Positions 49,062 to 61,267 are shown, numbered from the stretch's first letter. The stretch is 64,000 bases of DNA from Microvelia longipes (GCA_018340805.1 JACMZG010001913.1:7525791-7589790), one strand, 5' to 3'. Made by a program: numbers and translations. The notes: a model not told the origin generated them from the letters alone.

Positions 49062-49845
49062 GTAAACAATCTACACAGAATTTATTTGATTATTTGAGCA
49101 AATAATCTACACAGACTTTATTTAATTACCATATATGCAAAAAATCTACACAAAATTCATTTGATTATCTGTCCAAACAATCTACACAGAATTTATTTGA
49201 TTATCTGAGCAAATAATCTACATAGAATTCATTTGATTATTTGCGCTAAAAAATTACATAGAATTTATTTCATTATTTGTGAAAACAATCTACACAGAAT
49301 TTATTTGATTATCTGAGCAAAAAATCCACACAGAATTCATTTGATTATCTCAGCAAATAATCTACACAGAATTCATTTCATTATCTGAGCAAATAATCTA
49401 CATAGAATTTATTTCATTATTTGTGCAAAAAATGTACACAGAATTCATTTGACTATTTGAGCAAATAATCTACACAGAATTCATTTGATTATTTGAGCAA
49501 ATAATCTACTCAGAATTCATTTCATTATCTGTGCAAACAATCTACACAGAATTTATTTCATTATCTGTGCAAACAATCTACACAGAATTCATTTCATTAT
49601 CTGTGCAAAAAATCTACACAGAATTCATTTTATTATCTGTGCAAAACATTACACAGAATTTCATTATCCGTGCAAAGAGTCTTTACAGAATTTACTTAAT
49701 CAAGAGTCTCTATAGAATTATTTTAATCACCAGAGTAAAGAAACCCCAAGAAATATATTTATTAACAGTTCAAATAGTCTCCACAGAATTTATTTAAAAA
49801 TCAAAACAGACTCTACAGAATTCATAAAATAAATAATACAAGATT
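49062..49845. repeat. 36-bp satellite array, about 20 copies
   Basis: The unit is AATCTACACAGAATTCATTTG followed by ATTATCTGAGCAAAT. Copies after 49660 are increasingly diverged (GAGTCTCTACAGAATT...). The ORF at 49531-49797 is periodic. Confidence 0.93.
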
Positions 49846-50270
49846 CGTTATAGAAATTAATTAATAATTATTGAATACAAAGAGTCTCTAAAAAAATGAT
49901 TTCTAATATTATTTTATTTATTTATTTAGGTATAAAACGTATATATATACATTTCTATGGAACACAACATACAAATAGTCTTTTATGTCTTATTTATTTA
50001 TTCTTTACAAGTTTTATTTTAAATAATTTATTTTATTTACAATTTTTTTATTAATTTGGACTAGTTTACATCTTAAAGTTTAAACTTATAATTTAAAAAA
50101 ATATGTACATATTATTTACAGTGAGGAAGATATTAGGTTTTAAATTATAGTTAAATATCATAAAACTTATTTACTTTGCAAATCCTGAGTGCAATCACTG
50201 GATTGTTTCCTCTACCAAGCTTAGCAAAGCCATTAAAACTGTGCTAACTCTAATACTTGTAACAATTAGT
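49846..50270. other. Unassigned A+T-rich spacer
   Basis: I see no gene. Confidence 0.5.
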
Positions 50271-50271
50271 A

Positions 50272-50465
50272 CGTTTACACACACTTCTAGATCCGCGGAT
50301 CGTATGGGATACGATATCTCAATACGGTAATATTAGCTGTATGAACCATGCGGAGGGGATCCGATCGTATACGCTAAAACTAGGGAGATGGAATCTAAAT
50401 GGATCCCCCGATACGCTGTATGTACCTTAAGAGACGATCGTATTTTACGGATAATCAATTAAACT
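50272..50465. repeat. Dispersed element, copy 1
   Basis: The run ACACACTTCTAGATCCGCGG ... GTATGAACCATGCGGAGG.GATCCGATCGTATACGCTA...ACTAGGGAGATG has an inverted partner at 56.27-56.40 kb. It contains the short palindrome ATCCGCGGAT and is richer in G+C than its surroundings. It is non-coding, and the TE class is unknown. Confidence 0.7.
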
Positions 50466-51530
50466 ACTGTTCATACACGCTGTAAACTACATACCGCTGT
50501 AACTACTGTTCATACACGCTGTAAACTGTTCATACACGCTGTAAACTACTGTTCACATCCTCCTTGTTCAAGACTTCCCCATTTTTACTATTTCCACGTA
50601 ATAATATTTATACTAGTGAATAGATTTACTTATACTATGATAATAATCTTAAGTCCTGTTAGACTTAACAGTATCACAAATTGTCATTTTTAAAATAACT
50701 ATAAGAAAACAGACAAAACACAAAACCAGTGTAGGAGCAAAAAATGTCCAATTTGATAGACATTTAAAGTTGTTGTTACAAACGGTTCCGTTCCTATAGA
50801 TTTTCACAATTCAGAAAGATATAAACTCTCGGTACTAACGAGATGGCTTTAAAGTGTGTTGGCTTTAAAGTTTAAACGTTTCGAACAATCTTTAGTAGCA
50901 AAGTGTAACGAGTGCGAAAGCATCCGGCATGGCTCGAAGGACCAAAAATAAAGCACTAACCTCGCTTATATTTAGATGTGAAAATGTTACTTTTATTTTA
51001 TAAAGTAACCCCGTCGCTGTCTACACACATTTTATCCTTAATATATTCTAAGTTGGTGTTTGTTTCATCCAATTTGTAAGTTAAGTTTGTTGAAGAAAAA
51101 TTTAACAAACAATGCTCTTTTATCCTTTTTTTACGACGATTTGTTTCCTTTTTATTTTTATTAAATCTATTTCAAAGAAGTGGTTTACAATGTTAAATTA
51201 TTTAAAAATAGAATCATTCATAATAGAAAATTCAGCAGATAAAGTGTAAGATATTAATTAAAATGTTGGCAACACTTTTTGGTTGGTACTCTATGATCTC
51301 CAAAGGAGCCGCCCATATTGCTTTGCGATCCATTCATACCTAGATAGTTTATGTATACGCCAAAGAATATTATACTTATAAAATTACTTATTATAAGTAT
51401 ACTTATCATTACGTTGATGTAAACATACAGATGGAATTTTTCGTAAAACATTTTAGAAAGATTAAAATCTTAAATTCATTACGGTCGACATCTACAGGCT
51501 TTCTTTTTGTTTATATATCTTACATTTTAC
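50466..51530. other. Unassigned, with short repeats
   Basis: TGTTCATACACGCTGTAAACTA occurs three times in tandem at 50469-50550. I recognise nothing else. Confidence 0.5.
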
Positions 51531-51883
51531 CATAGAGATGATATTAATAGAGGGAGCTCTATTGTTAGAATATTAAAACATCAAAGAAGTGAATAATTAA
51601 GTGATTGAAAGTTGACTAATAAGTGAAGAAGAAAGTGATTAATTGTATTAATACAATTAAAACAGTACAAAAATACTAAAACATGTAAAAAAAATTAAAA
51701 CAGTTACAAAATAAACAATATGAGAAAAGCAGACGGCAATTACTTTATTATAACCTTAACACACTCTTATTGAGAGAAAGTTTTAATAAGGTTACACTGA
51801 GCCCTTGATAGCCTTAAAAATATGTTCTAGCTTCACAATGTATATAGATTGGGTAGGCCCTCTCTAGTTATGTTATCTCTATG
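51531..51883 (+). mobile_element. MITE of the CATAGAGATAT family, diverged
   Basis: The left end is CATAGAGATGATATTAATAGAGGG and the right end CTAGTTATGTTATCTCTATG. The body has AAGGTTACACTGAGCCCTTG. The duplication is unclear (CATTTTAC against CATGTTTT), consistent with an older insertion. Confidence 0.75.
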
Positions 51884-52277
51884 CATGTTTTCTTACAAAT
51901 ACCAAGCAAACGTTCAACTTGTAACAGGTATACGATAGATAGGTATACCGCAGGTTCTTAAATTTATGATTCACGCTACTGAGACAGGCCGCCCCCCCCC
52001 CCAAAAAAACTGATCTGTTATTAATAATATTTAACCTTAACTATTGTAAAGAAAAACACTCCCTAAGGCCTCGCGCTCTCTCTCTCTCTCAAGGCCACAA
52101 ATGGCCATGTCTCTCTACTTCAACAATTGGTTTAGCGCATGCTCCCATTATTATTTCTTATTAATGTAAATATATACGACAGATGTAGTTATGTAGTAGA
52201 TAAAATTATAGTTAAACATACTTCTTTAAGACTTGGATTTGCAAAATAAATAAGTTAAATACAAATAAGTACATATG
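51884..52277. other. Unassigned spacer
   Basis: Contains a C run near 51993 and a (CT)n run near 52080. I see no gene. Confidence 0.5.
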
Positions 52278-52307
52278 TTATATATATATATATATATAAT
52301 ATATATA

Positions 52308-52361
<54 letters not shown>
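52278..52361. repeat. (TA)n microsatellite
   Basis: Nearly pure TA. Confidence 0.95.
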
Positions 52362-53297
52362 ATTTTTTTAGGTATACAAAATAAATACAATACATTAAAT
52401 CACCTCTCCATCAATTTGCATACGCTACACTCTACACATTTTATCTATTTACAACACAATTAGAATTGTCATCCTTACGAACGATATAAAAAGCGCATTA
52501 AAACAGCTTTAATTTAAAAACATTGAGCATGAGTAGCTATACATATAATTAGAGCAATATATTACTGTACACCCATTATAAATGATACTGTAGCTTGTGA
52601 CTTGTACACAGGGTTTCTATTTTATTATAAACTGACTGTATGTACAATTAGGACTTGCGCCTTTATGTTTTATTTTACCTTTTGATCAGCCTCTGATATT
52701 CGTATCATAGGAATATGTTAAAACAAGAATAACAAATCTTTAGTTGGTGAACCCCCGAGGAAAATGAAATAGAAGTTGACGACGTTTCATAGGCACTGTT
52801 TAAAACGTCTTCAGAGACGATAAGCAACGCGATGTAAACAAAACCTCAGTAAGTAAACATCTAAGGAATATAGTTTTTAACTTTATATTTTCAACTTTTC
52901 ATGTAATTTTCTTAGATTGAAACGAATTTTGACTAAAGAGATAATTAATATCTCTGGTTTATTTTATATCTTGATACAATTTCTGTAGGATGTTTCCTCT
53001 TTTGTGGTATTATTACATGAATATGACTCGTGGAGGAGTCGAAATATAGTTATGTAAGAAGAATTGGTTCTTTGTATATTTCCTGAAGTGTCAAGAAATA
53101 TTAATTTAGTAATATGGAAACAACGAAAACACTAGAAATCTAAGGAATAAGTCTGACTTTTAGAGCAAACTGAATCAAGACAACATCACGAACCTAAAGT
53201 TGTTTCTAACAGTGGAAACGAAACGTAGCCAACTTAAATGTCCACGTAAAAGCGAACACCACATCGAAAAAACCTAATTGGTGTTAGTAACACTTAT
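52362..53297. other. Mostly unassigned, possible Penelope-like end
   Basis: Positions 52770-52825 hold GTTGACGACGTTTCATAGGCAC and AAAACGTCTTCAGAGACG, which in reverse read like the CTGAAGACG...GAAACGTCG terminal wording. I see no gene. This lies 3' of the ems exon on its strand, and part may be ems 3' UTR. Confidence 0.45.
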
Positions 53298-53298
53298 G

Positions 53299-53383
<85 letters not shown>
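53298..53383. repeat. (TA)n microsatellite
   Basis: Lies 180 bases beyond the ems stop codon, so it may fall in or next to the ems 3' UTR. Confidence 0.95.
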
Positions 53384-53385
<2 letters not shown>

Positions 53386-53563
53386 TTGTCTTTAAGTTAA
53401 TATAGTTACTCTATTTTGATGTATGCCAGTCAATCAGCAATTCTTATCTTCACTAAATAAATATCTCGAACTTCTCCAAACATTAATCACTATATCACTT
53501 ATGAAATCAGTTTTGTGATTGGTTTATCAGCTATAGCCAGAGATTGGTCCAGCCGTGGGTCGT

Positions 53564-53749
53564 CTATCCCTCGTCCCCCGAGCTGTCGGATTGATGTCTC
53601 AGGTACTGCTGTCCGGAACTCTGACTCGTCTCTTGTTTCCATTTATTTACGTGATGTGAATTTTTACTATTTTGCTGTTGCGCTTTAGCCTCCTCCTCCT
53701 GTTGCATTCTTTTATGTTTCGTTCGTCTGTTTTGAAACCAAACTTTAAC
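53564..53749 (-). CDS. ems: ems/EMX homeobox gene, terminal coding exon
   Basis: A homeodomain transcription factor of the empty spiracles class, which patterns the head and brain and acts in the nucleus. This exon of 61 codons plus stop (53566-53564) begins with VKVWFQNRRTKHKRMQQEEE, the recognition-helix half of the homeodomain, directly after the splice acceptor TTTGTTTCAG (minus strand, ending at 53750). The break between homeodomain residues 44 and 45 is a known intron site in ems-type genes. The KHKRMQQE tail fits arthropod ems rather than vertebrate EMX (KYKRQKLEEE), from memory. A Gln/Asn/Ser-rich tail ending SDSSGDEG follows. The upstream exons with the rest of the homeodomain, the start codon and the promoter are outside the window. 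No minus-strand AATAAA occurs in the 180 bases after the stop. The paralogue E5 is the main alternative. Confidence 0.9.
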   Translation of the reverse strand, partial: VKVWFQNRRTKHKRMQQEEEAKAQQQNSKNSHHVNKWKQETSQSSGQQYLRHQSDSSGDEG

Positions 53750-53829
53750 CTGAAACAAAGTAATCAAAATATTGAAGTAACATCGTGAATTAGCAATTAT
53801 CAATACCAAATGTGCCTTTAAAAAGTGTA

Positions 53830-53927
53830 TGTATAATAATAATAATTCCCGTTTAAAGCCTTGCAGCTCATCAGGGATAACCCCTGCGGCTACCACCTCA
53901 GGTGGTGGTTACAACCGTTACGCTCTG
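53830..53927 (-). mobile_element. 5'-truncated tRNA-SINE (family 1) in the ems intron
   Basis: In reverse: CGTAACGGTTGTAACCACCACCTGAGGTGGTAGCCGC...CGGGAATTATTATTATTAT, that is, the 3' half of the family. A perfect 13-bp duplication, TTTAAAAAGTGTA, lies at 53817-53829 and 53928-53940. It sits only about 80 bases from the ems splice acceptor. Confidence 0.9.
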
Positions 53928-53940
53928 TTTAAAAAGTGTA

Positions 53941-54623
53941 ATATTTTTAATCAAAATAGGATCTCATCCTAAACGGTCATCATCTGTGCCAGAGAATAGA
54001 ATATATAGATTAAGTGAGTCACAAATTATCATAAAACTATACCCTACATGTTAAAAATGAACTTATACTGGACAAAAAGGCGCATTACCGACGCCACGAA
54101 CACCAAGTGGCCATTTATTTGATCTTCTTTGTCGAGTTAATGAAACTTATAGCAGCCCCTTGAAAATCGTTTACAAAACTGTTGTGTGTACAACTGGGGA
54201 GGATAAAACTAGGGATCGCTGTAATAACTAATATGAAATAGATACAGGGGTGTGGATCGAGAAGGGTGTTAAACAGAATTGTTAGTTGTTACAATTCGTG
54301 AGACCATTGTTACAGTGATATAGAGGGGAGTAGAAGCCGCAGCTAACTAGATTAAGTGGCTTTCACACCCCTTAGTCTGTACAACAGATCAACATGATAG
54401 TTTTAACACCATTCCGACTTAATTCACTTCAATCCCAAGCTGTTATTGTTTAAGGTTTGTTTGCTAAAAAGTGGTACGAAATTCACCTATAGACTGGTTG
54501 AGGTTAACCATGTTGTGTTTATTATTAAACAAATTTCCAAAGGAATCTAATAAGGTTGGAGTAATACAGAGGAAGAAGGCGGTTTCTTTTTAATATATCT
54601 TTACACACAGAAATAAAAAAGGA

Positions 54624-54629
<6 letters not shown>
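53941..54629. other. Unassigned intronic DNA
   Basis: I see no gene or repeat. Confidence 0.5.

Positions 54630-54717
<88 letters not shown>
54630..54717. repeat. (TA)n microsatellite
   Basis: Served as target for the element that follows. Confidence 0.95.
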
Positions 54718-54720
<3 letters not shown>

Positions 54721-55927
54721 GGTGTTTCATATAAAGTGTCCACCAGAAAAGGAGGTGATAGTACTCCTCAAAAGGAACAAAAAATGTCCTATAATATAAA
54801 CCCCGATCTCCAACCGTTTTCCCACAAGGTCAAATTTAATATTTCAAATAAATATTTGACCTCACATCATAAAATTGTTAATAGGGATTTAACTATTCAA
54901 GCTAGAAAGGCGAAGTCAGTATCATTAGAAAGCTGAGTAAATTTCCTAAAGAACAAACTACTAATCATGTCAAATATTTTGGAACTACTGCCCAAAATTT
55001 TGCATGAAACATGATTTTTTAAAAAAAAAATGAATTTTATGGAATTTTTGTAGTAGGGCATTAGAGGAAGTAAGAGATGAGCAAAAGTTCAACCAAGAAC
55101 GGAAAAAACTTTTCTTATGACTGCCCTTTAAGAAAATGTAAATATTTTTATACATTCAATAGTCAAAATTTTAAGCCATTCTTCCTAGAAGTTACAAAAA
55201 CTGATATTTTTTTGGCATTTTTGCATATGTCTATACAATGTTAATTACATGGTACATAAAATAATTAAAAATCTCAAAAGCAAGGAAAAAGAATGATTTT
55301 AGAGAAAAATGTGTAAGAATAAAATAGGTTTATTTTACCTTCTAGAGTCTAAAAATCGTATTATTACATTATTTTCGAAAATAAAATATTTTATTAAAAT
55401 AACACATTATTTTCACTTAAATACGACAAAAATGATCAGTTTTTGCAACTTCTAGCAACAATAGCTTACATTTTTGACTATTGAATGTATGAAAATATTT
55501 ACATTTTCTTAAAGGGCAGTCATAAGAAAAGTTTTTTCCGTTCTTGGCTGAACTTTTGCTCATCTCTTACTTTCTCTAATGCCCTACTACAAAAATTCCA
55601 TAAAATTCATTTTTTTTTTAAAAAAAATCATGGTTTCATGCAAAATTTTGGGCAGTAGTTCCAAAATATTTGACATGATTAGTAGTTTGTTCTTTAGGAA
55701 ATTTACTCAACTTTCTAATGATACTGATTTCGCCTTTCTAGCTTGAATAGTTAAATCCCTATTAACAATTTTATGATGTGAGGTCAAATATTTTTTTTGA
55801 AATATTTAAATTTGACCTTGTGGGAAAACGGTTGGAGATCGGGGTTTATATTATAGGACATTTTTTGTTCCTTTTGAGGAGTACTATCACCTCCTTTTCT
55901 GGTGGACACTTTATATGAAACACCCTG
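54718..55927. mobile_element. 1.21-kb near-palindromic (long-TIR) DNA element
   Basis: CAGGGTGTTTCATATAAAGT starts the left arm, and its exact complement ends the right arm at 55927. The arms run about 490 bases with few mismatches (left to about 55205, right from about 55437), leaving a loop of about 230 bases. TATA flanks on both sides agree with a TA or TATA target inside (TA)n. The ORF at 54736-54936 lies in the arm and its mirror is in the other arm, so it is not a gene. It is probably a MITE or fold-back element. The superfamily is uncertain. Confidence 0.9.
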
Positions 55928-56267
55928 TATAAGGACTTAAGTAAAATACTGGACATATAAATACTGGACTAAATTATAAATTAGCTTAATGCCAAGTTAT
56001 TTATTTATTAAATTGTATTCTATGTAGGTACTTATCAACATATTTTTACTCAGTAACACATTGTATTATGCACCTATTTGTAAAGGGCCCCATTTGTCAG
56101 TAAAAGATAGAGCATAACTCCTACTTGGGGGCCTAGCGACAAGATGATGTTAAAAGAGACCATTTTATGATATAATGAGGACCCATAGGTCCTCAATTTT
56201 TACCCATATATAGGTAAAAAATACAACACAACTCCAAATTGAGAACGCCTATAATATGATCTATCAG
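55928..56267. other. Unassigned intronic DNA
   Basis: I see no gene. Confidence 0.5.
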
Positions 56268-56400
56268 ATTTAGATTTCATCTCCCTAGTTCTAGCGTATG
56301 CGATTGGATTCCCTCCGCATGGTTCATACAGCTAATAATACCGTATTGAATAAATCCAATACGATCCGCGGATCTAGAAGTGTGTGTGAACGTACTAAAC
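56268..56400. repeat. Dispersed element, copy 2 (inverted)
   Basis: CATCTCCCTAGTTCTAGCGTATGCGAT...CCCTCCGCATGGTTCATACAGCTAATA...ATACGATCCGCGGATCTAGAAGTGTGTGTGAACGTAC is the reverse of 50.27-50.40 kb, with an internal deletion or insertion. Confidence 0.75.
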
Positions 56401-57035
56401 GTATTAAGATAGGATATGCTACATATTATTTAACACTATCAAACAATAAGAGAAACCAGTTTTGCGAAAAAGTAATATTTACATATTTACCACTTTTCTT
56501 TTAAATTGTAATTTAGTATTACCTTATACAAGTAATCATTACAAAAAAAAGTATTTTATTACAAAACAAAAATATATGTGTGTAAATTCCAAGTATATTT
56601 GACAATGTTAACATAAAGAAATAATAAAAAGATAAAAAGCGGATCTATAAATACTGTTTTTAGTATAAACCCCCGATGTAACGTGTCAAATGATAATTTG
56701 TAGTCGAGGGACAACCGAGAGACTTGGCGGTTCATGACTCTATTTTTTTTCCACAGCAGGTAAAAAAAGTATAATGGAAAACGTTTATTGGTGTTTACGG
56801 CTTATCTTGTTACCTTTAAAATTTATTTTAAAATTCAGAAACAGGGTAGCACCGGACTTCTTCCTTGGCATTACTGGATCGCAGTGCTCATCATTACCAA
56901 TTCGGACTTAAAAACCCGTAGCAGGAAATTTCAATAGAAAATTATGCTTACGCGGTTGAACAAATTACGGTTAAAGAGTAGTATCCAGTTGGTTTAGCAA
57001 ATTCTTTATGGGATAAGTCTCTTGCTAGGGTTAAT
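56401..57035. other. Unassigned intronic DNA
   Basis: May include decayed upstream parts of the Penelope-like ORF that follows. Confidence 0.4.
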
Positions 57036-57039
57036 GACA

Positions 57040-57480
57040 TAGGTAACGGTGAAGAAAGAATTGAGGTTGCTGACAATAGTGTCAAGTTGTATTGTAAATT
57101 ACCCTATGTCAGAGGTCTTAGTGAGGAACTAGGCAAAATATTAAAAAGGGAAATTGGAGTAACTTCTGCTTTTTATTCCAAAAACAAAATCAGATCCTTA
57201 TACACTTTCTGAAAGGACGAGGTTCCCTTACCCTTAAAATCTAATTTTATTTATAAACTTGACTGCTCTAACTGTGATTCTTGCTACATTGGACTATGTA
57301 CTCAATATCACCGCAAAAGAGTGTATCAGCATAAATATCCAGTTGATCAAGATTTAGGTACTACTGCTCTAGCCATCCATTCTGTCAGATTAAACCACAA
57401 TTTTGACTATAACAACATGCAAATTTTGCGTTTTGATCCTAATGCTGAACGCCTAAAGTGGTTAGAAATGTTAATGTAAA
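57040..57480 (+). pseudogene. Penelope-like element, RT C-terminus and GIY-YIG endonuclease relic
   Basis: One frame reads KLPYVRGLSEELGKILKREI, then KIRSLYTF, a stop, KDEVPLPLKSNFIYKLDCSNC and CDSCYIGLCTQYHRKRVYQHK, then TALAIHSVRLNHNFDYNNMQ and RLKWLEMLM to a stop. FIYKLDC..C...YIG is the GIY-YIG core, with the Cys pair and downstream Arg and His typical of Penelope-like endonucleases (YK..C..C...YIG.T...R..EH), and the AIH....NHNFD block also fits. A single in-frame stop near 57208 and the lack of an upstream RT core make it non-functional. It probably supplied the terminal hairpins seen elsewhere in the window. Confidence 0.8.
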
Positions 57481-57569
57481 AAAGACAAGAAATACTTGTA
57501 ATTTCAGAACTGACATAAATGGATGTTTAGGGACGTACAACCATATCATAAAACCAGTTTAGCTATATT

Positions 57570-57655
<86 letters not shown>
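57570..57655. repeat. (TA)n microsatellite
   Basis: Nearly pure TA, followed by (TTTA)n. Confidence 0.95.
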
Positions 57656-57656
<1 letters not shown>

Positions 57657-57897
57657 TTTATTTATTTATTTATTTTTTCTTTTATCTATTTAATATTATA
57701 TTTTGTATTGTTACTCTTACCTATATCTTTTATTATTATTTTTGAGAGGTAGAGTGCAGTTTAGTTTTCAAAAAAGGCCAAGGTTGTGGCGAGCCTTGGT
57801 GTGACACTTTTTGAAAAATTGATTGGGGTTAGGTTTTTGGGTTCTCTTTGATTTTTGGTTTTTCTTGCTTGGGTATCCTAAGGGGCCAGAGATGTGG

Positions 57898-58108
57898 CAT
57901 ATTATTACTAGAGGGCCTATAGGTTAAATTATGAAACATCGAAAAAAGTAACCTGACCACCTTCGCTTATAAATACAATAAAATATCAGTACAAAATTAC
58001 AGTGACTTATATAGGAGAATATTAAAATACAAATCAAAACACGAACAATGTGCGGGAAGTCAATATCAATTGATTTATTATAACCTTAACTCACTCTTAC
58101 AGGTGTCT
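57898..58108 (+). mobile_element. MITE of the CATAGAGATAT family, 3'-truncated
   Basis: CATATTATTACTAGAGGGCC ... GTAACCTGACCACCTTCGCTTATAAATAC ... AACCTTAACTCACTCTTACAGG. The sequence then passes into (TA)n and (TG)n. Confidence 0.8.
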
Positions 58109-58115
58109 TATATAT

Positions 58116-58228
<113 letters not shown>

Positions 58229-58477
58229 GGTGTGTGTATGTATGTAGGAAATTTTTGATCAAATTCAACAACGTATAAGGACGAACTGATAAAATACAAC
58301 AACCATTTGGCCACAAGGAGGGAAGCTCGAGGGCCGAGGAGAGCCAAAAAAACCAAAGGCCTCTCGTATTAAACATTAATATGACGCAGTAACCCGTCAT
58401 AATATATTGCATCAATCATTTAACATTTTGAAATTATCTTTTATAATATTGTCAACACTGCAATTGATAGTTTTATC

Positions 58478-58784
58478 CATAGAAATATATACTAGAGGGG
58501 GCATAGCCTATCTCAATACATTGAGAGGCCTGAAACACCTTTTTAGGCTCTTATGGGCTCTGTGTAACCTCATTGAAACCTCCTGTAAGAGTGAGTTAAG
58601 GTTATAATAAATCAATTGATTTTGGCTGTTCGTGATTTGATTTGTATTTTAGCACTCTCCTATATAAGTTATTGTAATTTTGTACTGATTATTTGATTGT
58701 ATTTATAATCGAAGGTGGTTAGGTTACTTTTTCTATGTTTCATAATTTAACCTATAGGGCCCCTCTAGTACTAATATCTCTATG
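58478..58784 (-). mobile_element. MITE of the CATAGAGATAT family (307 bp)
   Basis: CATAGAAATATATACTAGAG to CTAGTACTAATATCTCTATG. A perfect 8-bp duplication, GTTTTATC, lies at 58470-58477 and 58785-58792. The 66-codon ORF inside follows the repeat. Confidence 0.92.
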
Positions 58785-58792
58785 GTTTTATC

Positions 58793-59125
58793 AGTTAACA
58801 CTCATTATCAATCATTATAAACAATCTTTTAATATTAATATTACGTAGCAGTTGTAGATAACGAGCATCTACTAAGTTGACTAATTTTGTATAACAGTTT
58901 CAAGTGTTAACAAATTAAGGAATTAAGTTTAAAGTAGGTTTAAGTTGAAGTTAAGTAAGCAGATGGTTAAGAGGGCGTGGCTTGACTGCGATTGGCCCAA
59001 GCGTCATGGTAACACTTGTATCCCCTACCTTGTTTTTTAGCTCCCCTTTTTCTCATACCCCCTGTATCTAAACCCGAAGCGATATTTCTGTTTATTGTAT
59101 GTTACGGATTTTACAATATGAGTAA
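58793..59125. other. Unassigned intronic DNA
   Basis: A G+C-richer patch (GAGGGCGTGGCTTGACTGCGATTGGCCC, 58970-58997) includes a CCAAT box in reverse (ATTGG), but no gene follows. I make no promoter claim. Confidence 0.45.
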
Positions 59126-59522
59126 GTGTGACAGTGGGTTCTTCAATAGAATTATCTATTTTTTATAAAATGTATCGTACAAAACGTTCGTCAAAAGATA
59201 GTATTATCTATTAATTCTAAAAGACGTTTTACAAAACGTTATTAGTTCTAAAATGCGTCCTACAAAACGTTCTTCAAAAGATAGTATTATTTATTAATTC
59301 TAAAATGCGTCGTACAAAACGTTCTTCAAACGATAGTATAACCTATTAGTTCTAAAATGCGTCCTACAAAACGTTCATCAAAAGATAGTATTATCTATTA
59401 ATTCTGAATTGCGTCGCACAAAACGTTCGTCAAAGATAATATTATCTATTAATTTTAAAATGCGTCGTACAAAACGTTCTTCAAAGATAAAATTATCTAT
59501 TAATTCTTAAAAGCGTCCGATT
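59126..59522. repeat. 52-bp satellite array, about 7 copies
   Basis: The unit is ATTCTAAAATGCGTC(G/C)TACA followed by AAACGTTCTTCAAAAGATAG and TATTATCTATTA. The last units are shortened. Confidence 0.92.
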
Positions 59523-59579
59523 ATTTTCCGAGTTTTACAAGTTTAAAAAAAAACGTATAGAAGTCATCGGATAAAAATT

Positions 59580-60230
59580 AAACTAATGCTAATAATGAGA
59601 TAAAACTTGGCATATAAGTTGTCCTTATATATGACTATGCGCACCAAATCTCAAACCAAGCGATAAATTTTTCCGCGTTTTAAAAATTATCGAAATATTT
59701 GTTGAGTCATTATTGTGGGTTTATGACGTCTTAAAAAATCTTTTCCGGATTGCACAACAACACTTAGTGATTTATTCTTTACCATAAATACATTAGGAGA
59801 TACAACGATAACAAAACACACACACATACAGACGGACGAATTTGTGATAACAACTGATAAGGCCATAAACACCAAAAATTAATAATTCCGGTGAAATACC
59901 GGTTTCGGATTTTTATGCAAACACAATATACTATTCCTATAAACCTGCAGTATATAATAATAATAATGCCCGTTTTAGGGCCTTTCCGCCCTTCAGGGTA
60001 TTCGCCCTAAGGGAAACCACCTCGGGTGGGTCAAATCTACTATGGTTAAAGTAAAGCTAAAGTTGGCGAAATCTTTTTACATCAAATTCGATTCATAAAA
60101 ACTGAGAGGATAGCCCGGGCTGTGAACCCCGGACCTCCGGTGCCGAAGTCCAGTACTATACGATCGCGGCTACGGAGGCAGATAACCTGCGGTATAAATG
60201 AAGAAAAGTATAAATGGATTATATCGTTAA
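59580..60230 (-). mobile_element. 5S-tailed element body, interrupted by a SINE
   Basis: In reverse: the body (ATAATGAGATAAAACTTGGC...), TACCATAAATACATTAGGAG, the TGTTATCGTTG segment with CACACACACATACAGACGGAC, then CCGGTTTCGGATTTTTATGC and the head AAACCTGCAGTATA resuming at 60184 after the SINE. The 5S-like end is missing. Confidence 0.78.
59955..60183 (-). mobile_element. tRNA-derived SINE (family 1) inside the 5S-tailed element
   Basis: In reverse: TCCGTAGCCGCGATCGTATAG, GGTCCGGGGTTCACAGCCCGG, the body CACCCGAGGTGGTTTCCC, and AAACGGGCATTATTATTAT. AACCTGCAGTATA (59942-59954) and AACCTGCGGTATA (60184-60196) form a 13-bp duplication with one change. Confidence 0.9.
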
Positions 60231-61265
60231 AGATTAGATAAAATCAACTTCTTTCTAAAAGTCTTTAAGAGACGAACATCCCTCAACTGTTATCAAAATG
60301 ATCAACTCAACAAACACTACTTCATGCCAAATTTCAGTTGCAAGTACCTTCAATATTATAATCCATGCTGAATAATATTCATAGAGAAAATAAACAGAAA
60401 AAAATATTACTAAAGTTAAAATAGTTACTTGAAAAAAAGGAGACTAATAACTGAAAAGATAGAAAGAACATAACAAAAAATAAAACGTTAAGATAATCAC
60501 AAACAGTTTTAGTATTTGACTGTTAAACAATTTTTATAAACAGGGTTGTAGATAAGAGAGTGAAGAAACGGCCCAAAGGAAGAGAAGACAATAAAAGAGC
60601 GATTTTCCGCTCAATTTGTCCTATTTATGCTTGAGATGAAGCATCTATCTGAATTTCTATCCCCTTCGACTTCCGTAGCTCGTTTATCATTTTGTCTTCA
60701 TTTTATTACCCCCATAATGCTAAGTATGAGAGATATTTCTCTCTCTTTGTTTGTGCGAAGATAAGCAGTTTGGTTCATAGTATGAGGTATTAGAAATTGG
60801 TTCATAGTATGATTATGGGGTAGCCATGGGGGGCAGAGGGGCCCAACCCCCCTAGCTAGCAGTAGGCTAGCAGGGTTATTGCAAAAATTATATAAAAATA
60901 TGGTACAGGCATGAAAAAAACACTTTTTAAATAACTTTATAAAATTAATTTTAATTTTATCAAAATAATTAATTACTTTTATAATTTTTTGTTTTATCAG
61001 TTCGACATATTAACTTTGTTATGATATTATTAGTAAAATGTCCGCCATATTTAGTTCAGTTCAGTTTAATAATAATTTGTATTTTGTTTTATTCTTTAAG
61101 CCTATTTGAATAAAACTAGTTTTGATTTGCACTTTAATTATTAAGTGCTTTTTTTTAAACAAAACACAATTAAGTTACTTTATTTTATTTTGTTACCTTA
61201 TTTTACTTTTTTATTTATTTTATTATTTTTGTTATATCTTTTATTTATTCTATTGTTAGTTGTTT
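60231..61265. other. Unassigned A+T-rich intronic DNA
   Basis: TTGGTTCATAGTATGA occurs twice near 60775, and AGCTAGCAGTAGGCTAGCAGGG near 60855. I see no gene. Confidence 0.5.
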
Positions 61266-61267
61266 GT

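Noticed and set aside
54736..54936. 66-codon ORF
   Set aside because: It is part of the arm of the 1.21-kb palindromic element.
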